Shown: positions 12,475-26,620, counted from the stretch's first letter. The stretch: DNA of 64,000 nt from Tillandsia leiboldiana (GCA_029204045.2 CM055072.1:2825014-2889013), one strand, 5' to 3'. The notes: generated by a model not told the origin, from the sequence alone. Numbers and translations: made by a program.

Positions 12475-14070
12475 GGAAGAAAAAAAGGTGGAGTTTTTCT
12501 TCAAATTGCCAAAGTTTGATACGGTGAAGTTGCTGAGCTTTGAAAATAAAGAGAAAGAAGCAGAGCAACAAGAAATATATCTGAGCTACAAGAAAAATAT
12601 CTGAGCTTCTCCCGATCTGGGAAACATGAAGACGCGTCTTCTCTGAAACGCGTCTTCTCTGAAACATCTTTTATTTTTTTCCTCTGGACATACGTAGGAC
12701 GAATCTTACTGTAGAAGTTGCATTTTTAAAGATTTTTTTTTTAAAAGAAAAAAGAAAAAGTGACCACCTGTAAACATAATTATTGACAAAGACAGTAGTT
12801 AGACTTGTTTTTTTCAAATATTTTTAAAAATTATCATAATCGACTAAATATTTTTGTTAACAAAAATATTTGGTGAAATAATTTTTATTTTGTTGAGTCA
12901 GTGCGGGGGTAAATTTTTTTTAAAAAAAAATAGTATATCGTTTATATAACGGCGAATAATTTACGTTCGTGATAATTTTTTACTAAAATAATAAATTATT
13001 TATTATTTTTTTTAAAAAAAATAAATAATTCTTTGTCTTTCAAAATTTAGGACTTACAATTTATAGGACCTATGATAAAATTATGATTCGTTTCAATGTC
13101 GTCTTTTAAATTTTTAAAAATTTATAATTTATAGTTTTGAAAGCTTATAATATTGTTTAGTGGTATAGACATAATTTTTTTTTTATGTTTGATGGAAGGC
13201 TTGCTAACCGGAAGGCAGAAGGTAGCATTAGTCGCTGTTAGTCGACTGACGTGCTTGTCCTACGGGACGAGAGGTGATACTGCAGTACTGTTTTTAACAC
13301 GAAAGGCTGTCGAAAGGATGCTCATTTTTTATCAAATTCTTTTTTAATTTTTTCTAAAAAAAAACGGAGCAAGAATCTTTTCAGTAAATTTGTTGAAATA
13401 TTTTTTTTTTTTATTTAATCTATTTTTTTTCCATCTTCACTAAAGAAATTACCCACGGTACAGTAAAGTGGCAGAGAGCTGACCCTCAAATACAGAGAGG
13501 AAACTCAATAGCTCTTTCCAAGACTCAAAAAAGGCAACTTCTACGCAACTTCTACGGACCTGTTATTGAAAGCAAATGGCCTGACACGGCATGAAATGCA
13601 AGTCTTCCGAGGCTTGTAACTTATCACTTTCCTTTAAGGCTTTCAATCATACTTGCTTTCCTTTTTCAGTTTTCCAAGGCTTTGAAGAATATCACGCCGT
13701 AGGAACTTTGATGAAGATGAAGATTTAATCTTGGGGATCCTTTGTAGTGGCTTCCAGTTCAGTCTCTTTCTAGGCATTTTCAAGCGCCTTCCTTTTTGGA
13801 GTCCATACGAGGCGATTTTCTAAGCTTCCTGCTGGGGGACAAAACGAGACAAATTTATTGATTCTAAAGCGGCTTCCCGGTCTTCTTGTAGGGTCCGGTA
13901 GGATCCGTTTGAAAATAGTCCAAACACACTAGAAACTACGAAAATATTTTATTTTAATATTTTTAGTATAAATGAGAATTATTGTTTCTACAGTAAAATT
14001 TTACTATATTTTTATTTTCAAAATTATTCCTAGCAAGTTTCCACTAACTTGTTTTCATTATAAAATTATT

Positions 14071-14566
14071 TTTTAAAAAATATAATGAATAATTTTTTTT
14101 TTAAAAAAATAGAGCAAATGAAATGTTAAATTAAATATTATTTTTATGAAATATAATTTGATTTTGATTTTAATTTTATGTTATTTTTTTATAAAATTTT
14201 AATCCATTAATTAAAAAAAAAGAAATTAAAATTTAATAAATTTTATCACATAATAAAGGCTGAGGGCAAAAAATTTATTTAACCAATTGTATATATTAGT
14301 AGGGAAGTAATATGAAATTTATAGCAGACAAATAGTATATATCTTTTTTCATAATAAAAATATTTTAAAAAAAATATGATGAATAATTTTTTTTTAAATA
14401 GAGCAAATAAAATATTAAATTAAATATTATTTAATGAAATATATTTTGATTTTGATTTTAATTTTATTTTATTTTTTTGTAAGGCTTTAATCTATTAATC
14501 AAAAGAAAGAAATTAGAATTTAACAAATTTTATCACATAATAAAGTTTAAGAGCAAAAAAGTCATT
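14071..14566. repeat. Direct duplication of about 215 bp
   Basis: Segments 14071-14286 and 14349-14566 align throughout. Shared landmarks are ATAGAGCAAAT, TTTGATTTTGATTTTAATTT and TTTTATCACATAATAAAG, and both end near CATTTAACC or TATTTAACC. The units are separated by about 60 bp. No coding content is seen. Confidence 0.65.
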
Positions 14567-15705
14567 TAACCCAACTAAAACTTTTTATTCCTCATAATCA
14601 TACCAAAGACAAAATCTCTTTTTTCTGGAACCAGTCCAAACGTCTTTTTATACTAGTTTCGTCCTTTTTACATTAATTTCGTATTTTATATTTATCTCTC
14701 GAATAGCTAATTTTGACTTATTTCGTTATCAAAAAGTCCTTAATGCCCCAGTTAGGAATCCGCCTCTTTAGCAAAGGCAGCCATTCCTTTTCTATTTCAT
14801 ACTAATCTATGACAAAATCGAGGGAAAGAAATGGATATGCATGGAAGGCAACTCGAAGTGGCTGGAACACAACTCAAACTGAATTGAATCGAAAAGATAA
14901 ATAGAAATTGAGCAAGACGCTGGTAGGAAGGCCTGCAGACGATACCCTGCCCCACTAACGCTTTTTAAAAAGATGAATTATTCATCATTTTTAAAAAAAG
15001 CGATAAACGAATTATCGTTTTAGAAGAAAATTATGAAAACGATAAAATTATTTTTCGTCTTCTTAGAATGATGAATAATTTATTTTATTTTTTTAAAAAA
15101 ATTAATCTCTCGATAAGTTGGCAAAATAAAAATTATTTGACTAAATATATTTTTTAATTAATTATACTATTTTTAAAAATTAATTAATTTTTTTTTAATA
15201 GTTCATTATAAGCACTGTAACCCGCATAAGATTTATACTCCAATTGCCAGTATGACTGGCATTACTTTTTTATAGATTAGAACTAAAAGTTTTGAAAAAT
15301 ATTTTTTATACACTTCGAAAAAAAATATACATCTTATATTTTATTTATTTTTAAATAAAATAAATTTTATTAATTATTTTAAAATAATTAATAAAATATT
15401 TTTTATTTTTGAATGAAACTTTTGAAATGAACGATAATAAAAATAAACTTTTGAAATGAACGATTATTAAAATATTAAAATATTCTTACTTTTTCTCTCC
15501 ATCTATATTACCTTTTTTATTTATAAAAATTTATAATTTACCATCATAAATATACACCCGTCCTTTCTCCTTTTTATTTATGACAGGAATAATAATATGT
15601 ATATTTTTTAAAATAATCGTACAAATAAAACAATGTACAGGTAGCATTGCTCTTCAAATAATACTACATTTCTCTCTCTTCCCCTCCTCACCCGTCACCC
15701 CCACT

Positions 15706-15822
15706 CACTCTCTCTCTCTCTCTCTCTCCTTTAGAGTGGGGAGGAGAGAGAAAGAGAGAGGGGTTGGGCAGTGGGCGAGGAAAGGGAGAAAAAAAGTATT
15801 TTCTCTCTCTCTCTCTCTCGGT
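15706..15822. repeat. CT/GA microsatellites
   Basis: There is a CT dinucleotide run at 15710-15729, GA-rich sequence at about 15743-15760, and a second CT run at 15801-15820. The complementary runs could pair. Confidence 0.85.
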
Positions 15823-16405
15823 CAATACATAATTATTAGGATTAATTTTATATCGTTCTATTTAAATTAAATTTATAAATACTAAATTGTTCATATTTAA
15901 TTTTTAATATTTATTAAAAAAATATAATTAATTATAAATTAAATATTTAATTTTAATTAAGATAATTTTTGTTACTCTTTTAAATATTATATTTTATCAT
16001 AAATATATTTTTAACAATTTAATTTTTTTTAAAAATATATTTATAAGAATAAAATTAATATTTTATTTATATTCTGTTAAAAATAAATAGTACACGGTAA
16101 CAAATTAGAGCGATATATATAAATAATTTAGTACTTTTGAATGATTAAATATTAAAAGTTAAACTTTATAAAACTATATATACTATTCAATATGTTTTAT
16201 AAAGAGCTATATGAAATTAACCCTAATTATTATTAAGCTATCATTTCTTTCTTTCTTAGTGCATAAAATTAGGAATCTAGATTAAAAATATTTTTTCTCC
16301 AATAAAATTAGGAATCTATTTTTTCTTTTTTTACATTATTAAAGGAGACCTCAACAAGTTTGGAGGGACATGTTTTCTTTCAAAAAAATTTAAATACATC
16401 TGATC

Positions 16406-19400
16406 TGATAGTAGTAATCGTGAATTTTGAAAATTAAAATTTGAATTAAAATATATTTTTTGGAATATTTATGATTCAAAAAGTACAAATTTGTATCGTT
16501 TTTGAAAAAATTGTCTCATAACTTACAGATCCGGACCCAAACTCGAAAAAACTGAAATCGTCAGTAGATTTGTCTCGTCGAATTGATTAAAGAAGGTGTA
16601 AACAAATTTTCGATCCAACGGTCGGATCATTGCGAAAATAGCGAGAAGTAAAGTAGGGCCCACGACTTAAGTCGTGAATAGTGACCCCTGTTTCGAGTTC
16701 TCCTTCAACTAACGTTGGCTGATCGACCATCTGGAGTCCGAATCGAACGTTCCAGATACTCGATTTAAACGGCTCGACCATTTTGAGACCAATGGCGTAG
16801 TCTATTTTTATGTTTGACGAGTCTAGAGCATCGTAATGCGTGCCAAACTGTAAATTACACTAAACAAGATGGATCGAGAATCGAGAATTCATCGGAGTGC
16901 AAACTCGAGAAACCAAATATGCTACCTAAAAGGTTTCATCAAGCCAGACGTCGTGGCGAAGTCCATTTTTTGATTTGACAGCCTTAGCGCCTCGAAAAAC
17001 GCAAAAAATGATTAAGGGTGATTTTTCTAAAAAAGTCCTAATATTTTATGTACTGAATCGCTTGGGACTTTTTGGTGAGGGCCTTCCATGGAATTGTCAC
17101 CTACAGCAGGGATTGCATGGCTGTTGATACATTGTACAAGGACCTAGTTGCAAAAAACCTCATCTTTTGCATAATAAATGCAAGGTGATGCTTGGGAGGG
17201 TGTGTATGGGCATTTAAGCCTTGGCACAGTGTTCCCTACAACCTTTCCACCTCCCTCTGCTTTCCCCAAGCACCACAAACCTTCCTATGAGCTCTGGTGG
17301 CCGAGAAAGCAAGGCCAAGTAAGAGATGGCTTGCTCTCGGGTTGGTTAAAAGAAGAGTGCACCAGGGAAGTGGGGAGGATTTCCAGAGCTTCCTGAGGTC
17401 TCTTTCTGCTTCTAGAAACCTATCTTGAGGGTCCTGGGGGTGTGCCGTGGCCGCGCGACGCCGGAGGAAGGACCACGCTTCTTCATTCTTCTCCAACTTC
17501 GGCCACGGTAAGAGTTCTTTCTTCTCTCGATTTCTTGGCCTGAGACTACTGGCAGTTGCTTTATGAGGTCCTAAGGACTTCCCTTGCCCAACCCCGAAGT
17601 CGGGGAACCTCCGGTTGGCCGGCGGTGGAGTTGCACCGCCGGAAACCTAGTTTTCCTTTGCCGGAAGCTAGCTTCGCTTCCGACAGTTTTGGCCGGGAAA
17701 GAAAATGACCAGCAACTTCTGCTGGGTCTATTCTTCATTCCCATGAAGTTTGGGAAGGTTTCGACAAGTGTGGACACCACGGGGCCGTGCCCTAGTTTTG
17801 GGAAAAATGGGTATTGGCCGAGCTTTGTGCTCCGGCGCCTCCGCTGCTCCCCGACGCCGGCAAGGTCCACGGTTATCTTCTTGTGATCGATGGGGGACCC
17901 ATTGGTGCCTTTGCATGCGACCCATACTGGCCAGGTGCGATTTCACTATTAACGGGGCAAGGTTGGCCGAGGTAATGGTGGCCGGCCGTTTACTGCATTC
18001 CATCGCCGGCCAGCCTTGTAGCTGGATTCTTTTTCATGCCAAAAAACTTCTGGTGTTGTCCCATGCACCTGAAAACCCCTTGTTTTAAAGTTTCCCAAGC
18101 TCGAGCTCTATGTTGCTCACAAGATGGTGTTCCAACCACCCATCGCCGCCGCTTGCCGGAGTTAAGTTTGGGGGTGCGCTTGAAGGTGCCCTCGAGTTTG
18201 TGGCACTAGTGCTTGCCTTGGAATCACACAGGACCTCGAGTTAGACCAAAGTGCTCCAACTCGGGCATAAATGGCTTGGGTTGGCCGTGGTTGCTCCAGC
18301 AAGGATTCCGGCCAACCTGCACCATCTAGATGGTGAGCCTCTGACTCCACATGTTCCCTTGAGCATGATGCTCACTTCAGAACTAAAGATGGTTGAGTGG
18401 ATAGTGTGGTGGAGTCATTGTGAGCCATTTTGAGTAAGGTTTCTTATTACCTAGTTCTAGCAGCTTTGGGGCTACACTAGGGTGAGCCTCTTAGCCTCTT
18501 TAACATGCTAAACATTATGCTCAACTTAGATTCAAGTTTTCATAGGTAAATTATTAGTTCGAGCAACTAAGGTCTCTAAGTGGTTTGATTGTTTCCTTAT
18601 GCTGTTCCAGCAGCTATAGGGCTGCACTATGGTGAGCCTCTGAGTCCCCTCGACCTACTGAGCATGGTGCTCACCCTAAATTTGGGTTTGGTTAAGTGTA
18701 GGGTTGGGAATTGGCAACCTAGGCTTGTTTACGTAATAAATGTTGGTTCGAAGTTGTCCTCGAGTTTCATGCTGCTCCCAAATAGTGTGCACAACGTTTA
18801 GAATGTCAAGGCCCACCTGCTGGTGGCCTCGGTTCAATTTAAAAGTACTCTGAAAATTTATACGAGCGAAAAATGCTCTAAAATGCATGTAAAAGTGCAA
18901 TTTTATGAAACCCTAGGGGTCTAGATGCAATTGTTACCTCACGTGTTGTCTTGGGCTATGTGCCTATGATTTTTAAGCTTTTTGTTGGAGATCCGATGGC
19001 TTTTGTTGAGCCAGAATCTGTTATCAGATTGTAAATCGGTAAAATCGCCGGTTTATCGGCAACCCGTTGTCAATCACGCAATTCGAGGAATTGCGGCGAT
19101 TGCGTCTTGCTGTCTGATGTTCCCAGCAGAGTTCTAGATGATCCAGCAGGATGTGGGTAATTGCCAGCAACTCCCGAAAACCCAAAAGGAGTTTTCTGAG
19201 AGTATTTTAGTAATTATGGCATCGGTTTAGCTTAGAGATCCACCCAGCAGTGTGTTATTGCCCGAACGTCTTCAGTGAAGCGTTCCGGGGCCACACATCA
19301 AGTTTCGTTAAATTCGGAAATCCATAGGCACTGATCGGGTCAAAGTTGGTCGATCGGCAGATTTTCGGCGGTTTACGAGAATCTGGAAAAGATCAAAGTT

Positions 19401-20892
19401 TAAGCTTTCTGTACGGAGTTAGTCTGTGTTTGGGTATGTGTGAGTCCGTCCCTAACCTGTGTTTATGATTCAGGTTTCTGCTGTCTGACTCCGGCCCACG
19501 AGCCTTCCGGTGGAGTTGTTGGTCCGCCTACACGCAGGTGGGTTTTATCTTCGGTCCGAATTTTATCTTTTCGGCCCTCTGGGGTACCTTAAGTGGTTGG
19601 ACCCCTGTGTTTCATGCTAACCCAGATTATATCCCTGAGCCTTTGCCATTTATGGTTTATTTTTTACACTTATGCTTTCAGTATACTTGTTGCCTATGGA
19701 CATTTGCCATGCTTAATTGGATATTAGGTAGCTATCAGATTATACCTAGTTATTCATCATGTTCTACTTTTATCTGGACATATGCCATGTGTATGATTAG
19801 CCATTCACATATTCAGATAGCTAGTACATCTTGCATTCAGTACTGCACAGGTTTGAGGTATTTGCATCCCTAATGGGATTTCTGACTTAGCGCCGACTAT
19901 TTCAGTATGTGGACTGTGAGCTTGGAGCATCATCATCATCGTCGTCATATACCTACTGTTCTCTCGCGTATACCAATGGTTTGCCCACCATCATGGTGTT
20001 CTTTACCGATAGAGGGTTCGTGTGACCCGTGAGTACCCTTTCTGTAGTACCATTGTGTACAGGGGGCATTTTCTGTTGTACCGCTTGATACAAGGATACC
20101 CTCACTTCGGTGGTGCTGTTGGGAAACCCTTTTTGTTGTATCCTTGGTACAGGGTTATTGTCAGTTTCTGTCAGGGGATTATGTTTTGATATTTCGCTTG
20201 AGGTCCAACGACCAAAACGGCAGCATATGGTGGGTTCTGCTATGATATATTCGCCTGAGCTCCAGCGACCAAAATGGCAGCATCGGTTGGGTACATTGGC
20301 ATTCTATCACATATCTGTTTTGCATGCTCTTACATGCTTAGTATCATGTTTAGTTTTCTATTTCAGCATGCTTAACATATATCGCTGTACCCATATATAT
20401 ATACTTGCTTAGCCATGTTATAGTTTTTGATTGCTATGCCTGCCTTACCTACTGATTTTTTACTATCCGCTAATTATTGTATGATAGTAGGTACGATTAG
20501 CTATTTCTCAGCCCGTCGTACTCACTGAGATACACTTATATTGTATCTCACACCCATGAATGACCATTTTTCAGTTCGGTCGGGTGCTGGGATGTCGGGA
20601 CGTGTTACCGAGCTAACCATTTTGTCACCCGTTTACTTTATCTTCCGCACATCATATATTTATGTAAATGTTAAATGTATTATGTTTTAAAAGGTTGTTT
20701 AGTTGTTGCGTAGTTTAGACTACTCTGATATTGGCTGTAAGTGATTGCCGTGCATATATAAGAAAGGCTCTGTCCAAGGGGGACAGAAAATTTTCTATAC
20801 ATGTGGCGATCTGCTCATACACTGGACTGCTTTTAAACTCTGATTTGAAAAAAAAAAAAAATTAGCCTATTTTTCGAACTCGATGCGTGACA
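16406..20892. mobile_element. Solo LTR, family A (copy 1)
   Basis: This 4.49-kb non-coding unit aligns along its length with 50825-55288, which is 4.46 kb. Shared blocks are CCAGACGTCGTG, CTAACTCCGGCCCACGAGCC (CTGACTCCGG here), TCTTCGGTCC then TATCTTTTCGGCCCTCT, GATGTCGGGA, AGACTACTCTG, AGGCTCTGTCC, a poly-A run and a terminus close to GATGCGTGACA. The flanks are GATC(T) at 16402 and GATCT at 20893, a probable target duplication. No gag or pol adjoins it, so it is probably a gypsy LTR left after recombination. Open frames inside (for example near 17200-18100 and 19540-19870) do not resemble known proteins and are not called. Strand cannot be set from this copy alone. Confidence 0.65.
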
Positions 20893-20897
20893 GATCT

Positions 20898-22149
20898 ACA
20901 ACAATATAGCATATAATAAATTTATTTTTTAATTTAAAATTAAAATATAATTTAACAAATATAATTTACTCTATATAAAATTTTTTTATACAAAATATTA
21001 TAGAATTTAAGTTTTAGCAACATTGATTTATCAATATGCACTCAAATTTAATTAGCTACACCCCATCTATAAATATTAGATACACGACCCTCATTTTTAA
21101 TAATTAATATTATAAAATTAAAATATAATTTCATATATACGAACTATCCTATATAAAAAATCTCTATATAAAAATTATCATATTTTAAATTTTTATATCG
21201 AGTTTCTAAAACTAAAGTGCACAAAATTTACTTATATACCTTATTCACCAAATAGCATATTTGCTTTAATATAGATAAAAATATATAAATATCCTCAACT
21301 ATAATTCTTTTGCTTTAATATAGATAAAAATATATAAATATCCTCAACTATAATTCTTTTGAATTGAGACACTTAAGTTCTAATTTTTTTATTTTAATTT
21401 TTATATTTACTTAAATTAAAAGATCAAAGAAAATTAAAATTTTAAATATGGTGAAATTACTAATAAATGTAATAAAATTTATAAAGTTTTTGATAAAATT
21501 ATTTTAGTCAAAAAAATTAAAAGTTTAGAAAGTTTCTATATATTTTCACTATAAAAAGTTTTGGTTAAAAATGTATGAAAACACTCTCAACTATTAAGAC
21601 GCTTTAAAATAGATTGTTGAAATTTATTTTTTTAACTAATTTTTATAATTTCTTACTTTTATATGATTAATTTTAGTTAATTAAAATTTATACAAAATTT
21701 AATTAAATATTTTTCACATATGCTTTTTATATGATATAGATTATTTTCGAAAATTATATTTTTATTTGAATGATCAATCTTATACAATCTTGAATGGTGA
21801 AGTCTACATAAGCGCTTTTTTTTTCTCTATGTATGAAAATTAATAAACTTCTGCTTTTAATATTTCTATATTTAGTAGGTGTGGTTACTAAAAATAAATT
21901 TGATGAATATAATATGTTTATGAAAAAATAGTTATTATATCTATTAAATTTACTATATTTTTAATTTATATTTTTTTTTTCACATATACCTTTATAAAAT
22001 AATTTATATGACACAATTTTTTTTTAAATTTTATTTGATTAATAATTAAGAGAATAAAATATTGTAAATATTTTCATTAAAATTTATTATTAAAATATTT
22101 TATATCCACATCACCCTATTTTATATCCGCAGCACAGAACGGTGGGAAG
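20898..22149. other. AT-rich DNA with a 49-bp tandem duplication
   Basis: I see no gene. A 49-bp unit starting TGCTTTAATATAG and ending AATTCTTTT is present twice, at 21262-21310 and 21311-21359, without differences that I can see. Confidence 0.6.
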
Positions 22150-23899
22150 TAATATACTCAAAAAAAGAATGTCTAGCAAGATAAGTTTCAGCTTGAAATT
22201 CTATTAATGAAATGTTGGATAGCATTGGTACCCCTTGTTGAGAGTTGAATGAATAGATATAATTTTAGCATTTTGGAAACCTCTTGATGTTTATAAGTTA
22301 AATAGGAACTTAAGAATAATTTTTGGGCTGAGGTATTAAAGCCTAATGAGTTATGAATAGTATATTGTGAGTTCTTTCTCCGCTTGTTTGATTTTTGAAT
22401 TTCGCACACCCAGTAATATTTTGCTATAACTTTGGATCCGACAGGGACTTTGAGGCGATTTCATGTTCGTGGGAAAGAGCATGACCATAGGATTACGGTC
22501 GCCAAGTTTCAGACCAATTAAATTGCGGAGTATAGAGCTAGCAGATGGGTTATTGAGCACATGGAAACGTCGGCTTACGTGTTGACTCAACCAGGAAGTT
22601 AGCATCTATGTGGTTTTTATGTTTATTCTATATATTTGGCTTAAAGCAGGTTACAAGTGAGATTCATGTTGAGAACTTTATCTTTATTGCTAGAACCGTT
22701 CCATATTTGTTGGACATTTAGCTAAGTCACATCTCTTTTATATGCTATTCTATCATGTTGGACAAGAACTTAGGAGAAAACCATTTATACTTTTCTCGTT
22801 TATTTATGTTGCTCGAGTTAGAGAGTACGATTGGGGACAGTTTAGTTGCATTATCGAGTAAGGTGGAATAGCACCAGATTGATGACTCGGGAGTCGTCGG
22901 CAACCACGGACTTTGGGTGGTTGGCCGAATAGTGTAATGCATTCATTGAGATAAGATTTTCATAAGTGATTCGAGTTTTTCACCTTAGTCAAAGAGATGG
23001 CTTCAGCCTGTCATTCATTCTATTGAGATTCTTTTACTCGAGTTAGGTCGCGACTCTCAAGGGCCACTCCGGAGTAGGCGAGTCCGGGTAGGGGTACCGG
23101 CTAGTTATCGGACCGGGTGGGTGTACCGGTAGTGAGAGATTGTGACATTGAGGGTGGGTAGAGCCGGGTTATTGGACCGGACAGTGAGTGAGTTATGTTA
23201 TAGTAGTTCACTTTAGTGATGCATACACACATTTATATATTCTGGACTTCATACTTGGAGCATTGGGCATAGTAGTATAGTTTTATTCCAGCTTTCATTT
23301 TGTTTATACTTTATTATCTCTTACTTTGCCCTTGATTGGCAGACTCAGTGGGTAGGTCGGAGGTTCGATGATTTATCTACTGAGAACTATGGTTAATAGT
23401 TCTCACACCCGTTGTTGCTCCCCAAAAACTCCTTCAGCGGCCGCAGTTCGGGCAGATCGTGGAAAGGGCGTCGCAGATAGCTAGAGCTTCCCCCTGACTG
23501 CTACTAGAGGTGGACCTATTGTACCTTTATTTTTAGTTTTTAGACTTTGGACTGCTGTATATTCGGTCTGGCTGGAGCCAGCTTTATGTATTTATTCTGT
23601 TTGAGGGTTGTATGTGGTGGTAGTAGGTTGTATTATATTGTGGAGTTGTATTTTGATTATAGTAGCAGACTTGTTGTAGTTGGACTTGTGTTTTGTTGAG
23701 ATGTTGATGTTGGTGTTGTGTTGGAGGTGTACTTGTGTTTTATTTTGGAATTGGTTTATTTGTGAGCTATCTTTGTGTCACCTTGGAGTTTTGTTGAAGT
23801 TTTCCTACTGAATGGTTTTTGGTTGTGGGTTGTTATGTTTCCTTTCAGTTGTCTGTGTTTCACTTCTCACTCTATACCACTTGTTGTGGCTGTACTCAT
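22150..23899 (+). repeat. Gypsy family B LTR fragment
   Basis: This diverged piece corresponds to the downstream half of the family B LTRs. It contains the hairpin CAACCAC/GTGGTTG at 22901-22923, a GGCCACTCCGGAG block, GCATTGGGCATAG, GACTCAGTGGG and the block ACTGAGAACTA followed by AGTTCTCACACCCG. It lacks the terminal GCGTGACA and ends where the next LTR begins, so it was probably the target of that insertion. Confidence 0.55.
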
Positions 23900-24135
23900 T
23901 GTGGTGTCCCGATTTTTCCGTACGACCTGTCTGGGTGGTCGGCGGTGAGAAAACACCTATTATTGATGTATCGGGCCGGTTGTGCGTCAAATAGATGCCA
24001 AAAACGGACTCAGCACGCGAAAACATTGAAAATCGGCTATTTTCGGGCTAAACGGGCCAAACGGGCCGATTTCTCGGGTGGGCCGGTCCACGGCCCACTT
24101 GGCGTGCACCAGGAGCAGCCAACGAAGGGCGCTGC

Positions 24136-24376
24136 CACGTGGCGTGCGCCGATTGGCAGGTCAATGCACGCGCGACAGCATGTGGACCGCGCAGGGCGCG
24201 GCGCATGGTGGATCCCGCCGGGCCACGTGTCGCCCGCTCATTGGCGAGCACATTGACCCGAGCGGCCCGCCGTGAACCGCGGCCCACGGTCCCCGCCGTG
24301 GACAGCACGGCCACACGGCGCGTCGCGATTGGCGGGCACGCGTGCGCCGAGCGCGCGGGGTGCGGAGGGACACGTG
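24136..24376. promoter_or_regulatory. G-box cluster in LTR
   Basis: CACGTG occurs at 24136, 24224 and 24371 in the contexts GCCACGTGGC, GCCACGTGTC and ACACGTGGC. These resemble G-box/ABRE sites bound by plant bZIP and bHLH factors. They lie 150-390 bp upstream of the TATA box at 24523. Confidence 0.5.
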
Positions 24377-24522
24377 GCGGCGTGTGGGGGTTTCGGGCGC
24401 GGTTGGTGGGCTGGGCAGAACACCTTTCTGGGCTCACTGTAACAGCCCGGATGTACCAGGCGCCCGGAAAATGGGCTCGAAATCCCATTACTTGGATTTT
24501 TGTGGGCTTTTTGTGAGGGGGC

Positions 24523-24532
24523 CTATAAATAG
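24523..24532 (+). promoter_or_regulatory. LTR TATA box
   Basis: CTATAAATAG sits inside the palindromic context GGGGCCTATAAATAGGCCCC. It is the likely core promoter of gypsy element 1. An equivalent site is present at 34109. Confidence 0.7.
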
Positions 24533-26607
24533 GCCCCTTCTCTTGCCATTTTGGGCTTTTTCCCGAGCTCAAACCCCCTTGAGCCCTCAAGCAACTTTGT
24601 TGATCTTCTTGTGCTTCTTCTTGTGATGGAGTTTCGGATTTTTTGGAGGCCGCGGCATTGAAGTTTTCAGTGAGTTAGCGCAGTGCGACGTTCTTTCTTC
24701 GGTGGCCCGTTTCCATTACGTTTCGGTCCACGAGGTCCACAGAGCTACTCCGATGGAATTTTTGGACGATTTTTATGGCGTCGGATTCATGAGAGGTAAA
24801 TCTAAGATTTTTGTATTTTCCACTTCTCCCAGATTTGAGTTTTTTTAGGGGTTTCTGGTACATCTTTAAGCCCCTGTTTTGCTGGTGGTTTTTCTGGATA
24901 GCAGCGCATTGTTGGATTTTTATCCCTACACTCGGGTATCGTATTTCGACGTGTGAGGATTCGATTGACATCTACGCTTCGCGAGGATCGCCGTCATATT
25001 TTTATTGGAATTTTTGAAGTTTATCTCGCAGGTTATAATTAAGCTTCTTTGGGACTGAATTTTCAGCAGATTGTACACTTGGAAATTTTGTGTTGAGTGT
25101 AATGTTGGGCTATGTCTTTATACCCAGGAGGTGTTTTTGAGTGTTTTTGGACCCGTTGGAATTGTGGAAATTCGAGGATTGTCCTCGTGCAGTTTCAGCC
25201 TTTTTGAACTTTGGATCAATTTGCACTTCCTGGTGGGTTGCTTCGTCTTCAAAACTAATGGACAGTTCATTAACTCTATTGAGTTCGGGAACATGCATGA
25301 TTTTGTGATGTACTAGGAAGCATGCTAGAAAGAGAATGTTGATACTCCTTGTGTTGCTATGATGATCAGGGTTGTTTTATTGCTCCCTAAATGTGTTAAA
25401 TTAATGTTATCATTGGAACTTGACCTAGCACCCCGTCATATGCTATATGTTTAACCAGACTAGTAGAAAACTCTAACTTGGGCTAGTTTACTTATGCTTT
25501 AGACATTCCCACATTTTTATCTATTATTCTACCTGGACATAGAGTTTCCTCGCCCGGGTTGTGGGCCGAGTGGAGTCTGGTAGCAGTGTTTATATCAGTG
25601 TTTTATTTTGGGAGCCGTCTAAGTCGACGGTGGGTCCCGGCTGTGTGGTTTTCCAGCATGTGAGTGAGAGTTGGTGTTGTTGGTTACTGTCGATCTTATT
25701 GATCGTGGATTTGGACTATAACCTGCATGAGCCGCATTTGAGCTCGACAGAGATGCGCGGATACTTTCCTCGATGGGGTTGCGCCCCTCGAGTGCCACTC
25801 CGGAGTTGGGCCTGTTACTTGCTATCGCGACTTGTCGATGCAGTCCCTCTGGCTGGGCCAGTTATGGCAGTCACAGACGCCCTACGTAAGTCCGGTCCTC
25901 CTTGGATGTAACGGCAGTAGGTAGGCGCAGGTTTGACTGGACCCTATGTGGCAGTCAGTGTAGATTGGGTGATTATATATTGAGAGATAGTAGATGCATC
26001 ATGTTTCCATCTGTTCCACTTCTTGAGCATTTAGATAGAGGCATAGTAGCTGTAGAGTTATTTTTCAGTCTTTACTTTCCGTACTGCATTTGTTACTTTA
26101 TGCCTCTAGTAGACTTAGTGGGCAGACCGTCGAGCTTGTTGGCAGTACCCACTGAGAACTACTATGGGATGTAGTTCTCACACCCGCCGTGGTAATTTTT
26201 CCTCAGGGACCTCTACTCCAGTTCCTGCTGCTCCAGTTGCTGATCCTGCTGGTCGAGGTAAGGGAGTTGCGAGCTAGATCCCTACCAGTCTTCTTCCAGT
26301 GAGAGTAGATGTACCTTTTTTGGTGATGTTTTAGTACTGTCAGTGTTTTTGGGTTGTATCTTGTACATTTTACCTTTTGTGAGTTTTAGTTGTGGAGTGA
26401 CTTATGTATTGTGAGGACCTGGCATGTAATATTTGAGGAGTTGTATACTTTTATTTCAGCAGTTTATTTTTCAGCTCTGATATCTGTATAGTTTAGTTGA
26501 TCTTTTGCAGGTTAGTCGCTTCATCTATACGGGGCTTTCTGTACGGGCGGCGGATCTGTTGGCGAGCCCGGGTCGCAGTTTCGACGCTAGGGCGTGACAG
26601 ATTAGAG

Positions 26608-26620
26608 TGGTATCAGAGCC
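26608..26620 (+). promoter_or_regulatory. Primer-binding site of gypsy element 1
   Basis: TGGTATCAGAGCC matches the initiator tRNA-Met site used by most plant LTR retrotransposons. The leader that follows to 26821 (CTAGGATGTAGGTCATTGTG and onward) is nearly the same as at 37326-37500. Confidence 0.9.

Larger units (their letters stand above)
12475..16405. other. AT-rich intergenic DNA upstream of the DUF4220 gene
   Basis: I find no gene here. The stretch holds A/T homopolymers, inverted AT-rich segments near 12900-13020 and 14960-15110, a less AT-rich unique-looking part at 13440-13900, and two repeats listed separately. Open frames here are short and lack family features. Confidence 0.5.
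23900..26599 (+). repeat. 5' LTR of gypsy element 1 (family B)
   Basis: The LTR begins TGTGGTGTCCC and ends GGGCGTGACA; a primer-binding site follows 8 bp later. Its end is nearly identical to that at 37305. In order it holds a GC-rich segment with three CACGTG sites (24120-24380), a TATA box at 24523, and the downstream region with the ACTGAGAACT and AGTTCTCACACCCG blocks. No matching 3' LTR for this element is seen in the window. Confidence 0.75.

Noticed and set aside
20847..20861. Poly-A as the 3' end of a LINE or processed pseudogene
   Set aside because: The A run lies inside the LTR about 30 bp before its end and recurs at the same place in copy 2.
16406..20892. Possible genes at 17178-18090 and 19538-19873
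   Set aside because: The frames are not kept in the homologous LTR at 50825-55288, and the products match nothing I recognise.
24048..24626. Open frames around the G-box cluster of the LTR at 23900
   Set aside because: GC-rich composition opens all frames. The sequence is LTR promoter DNA.
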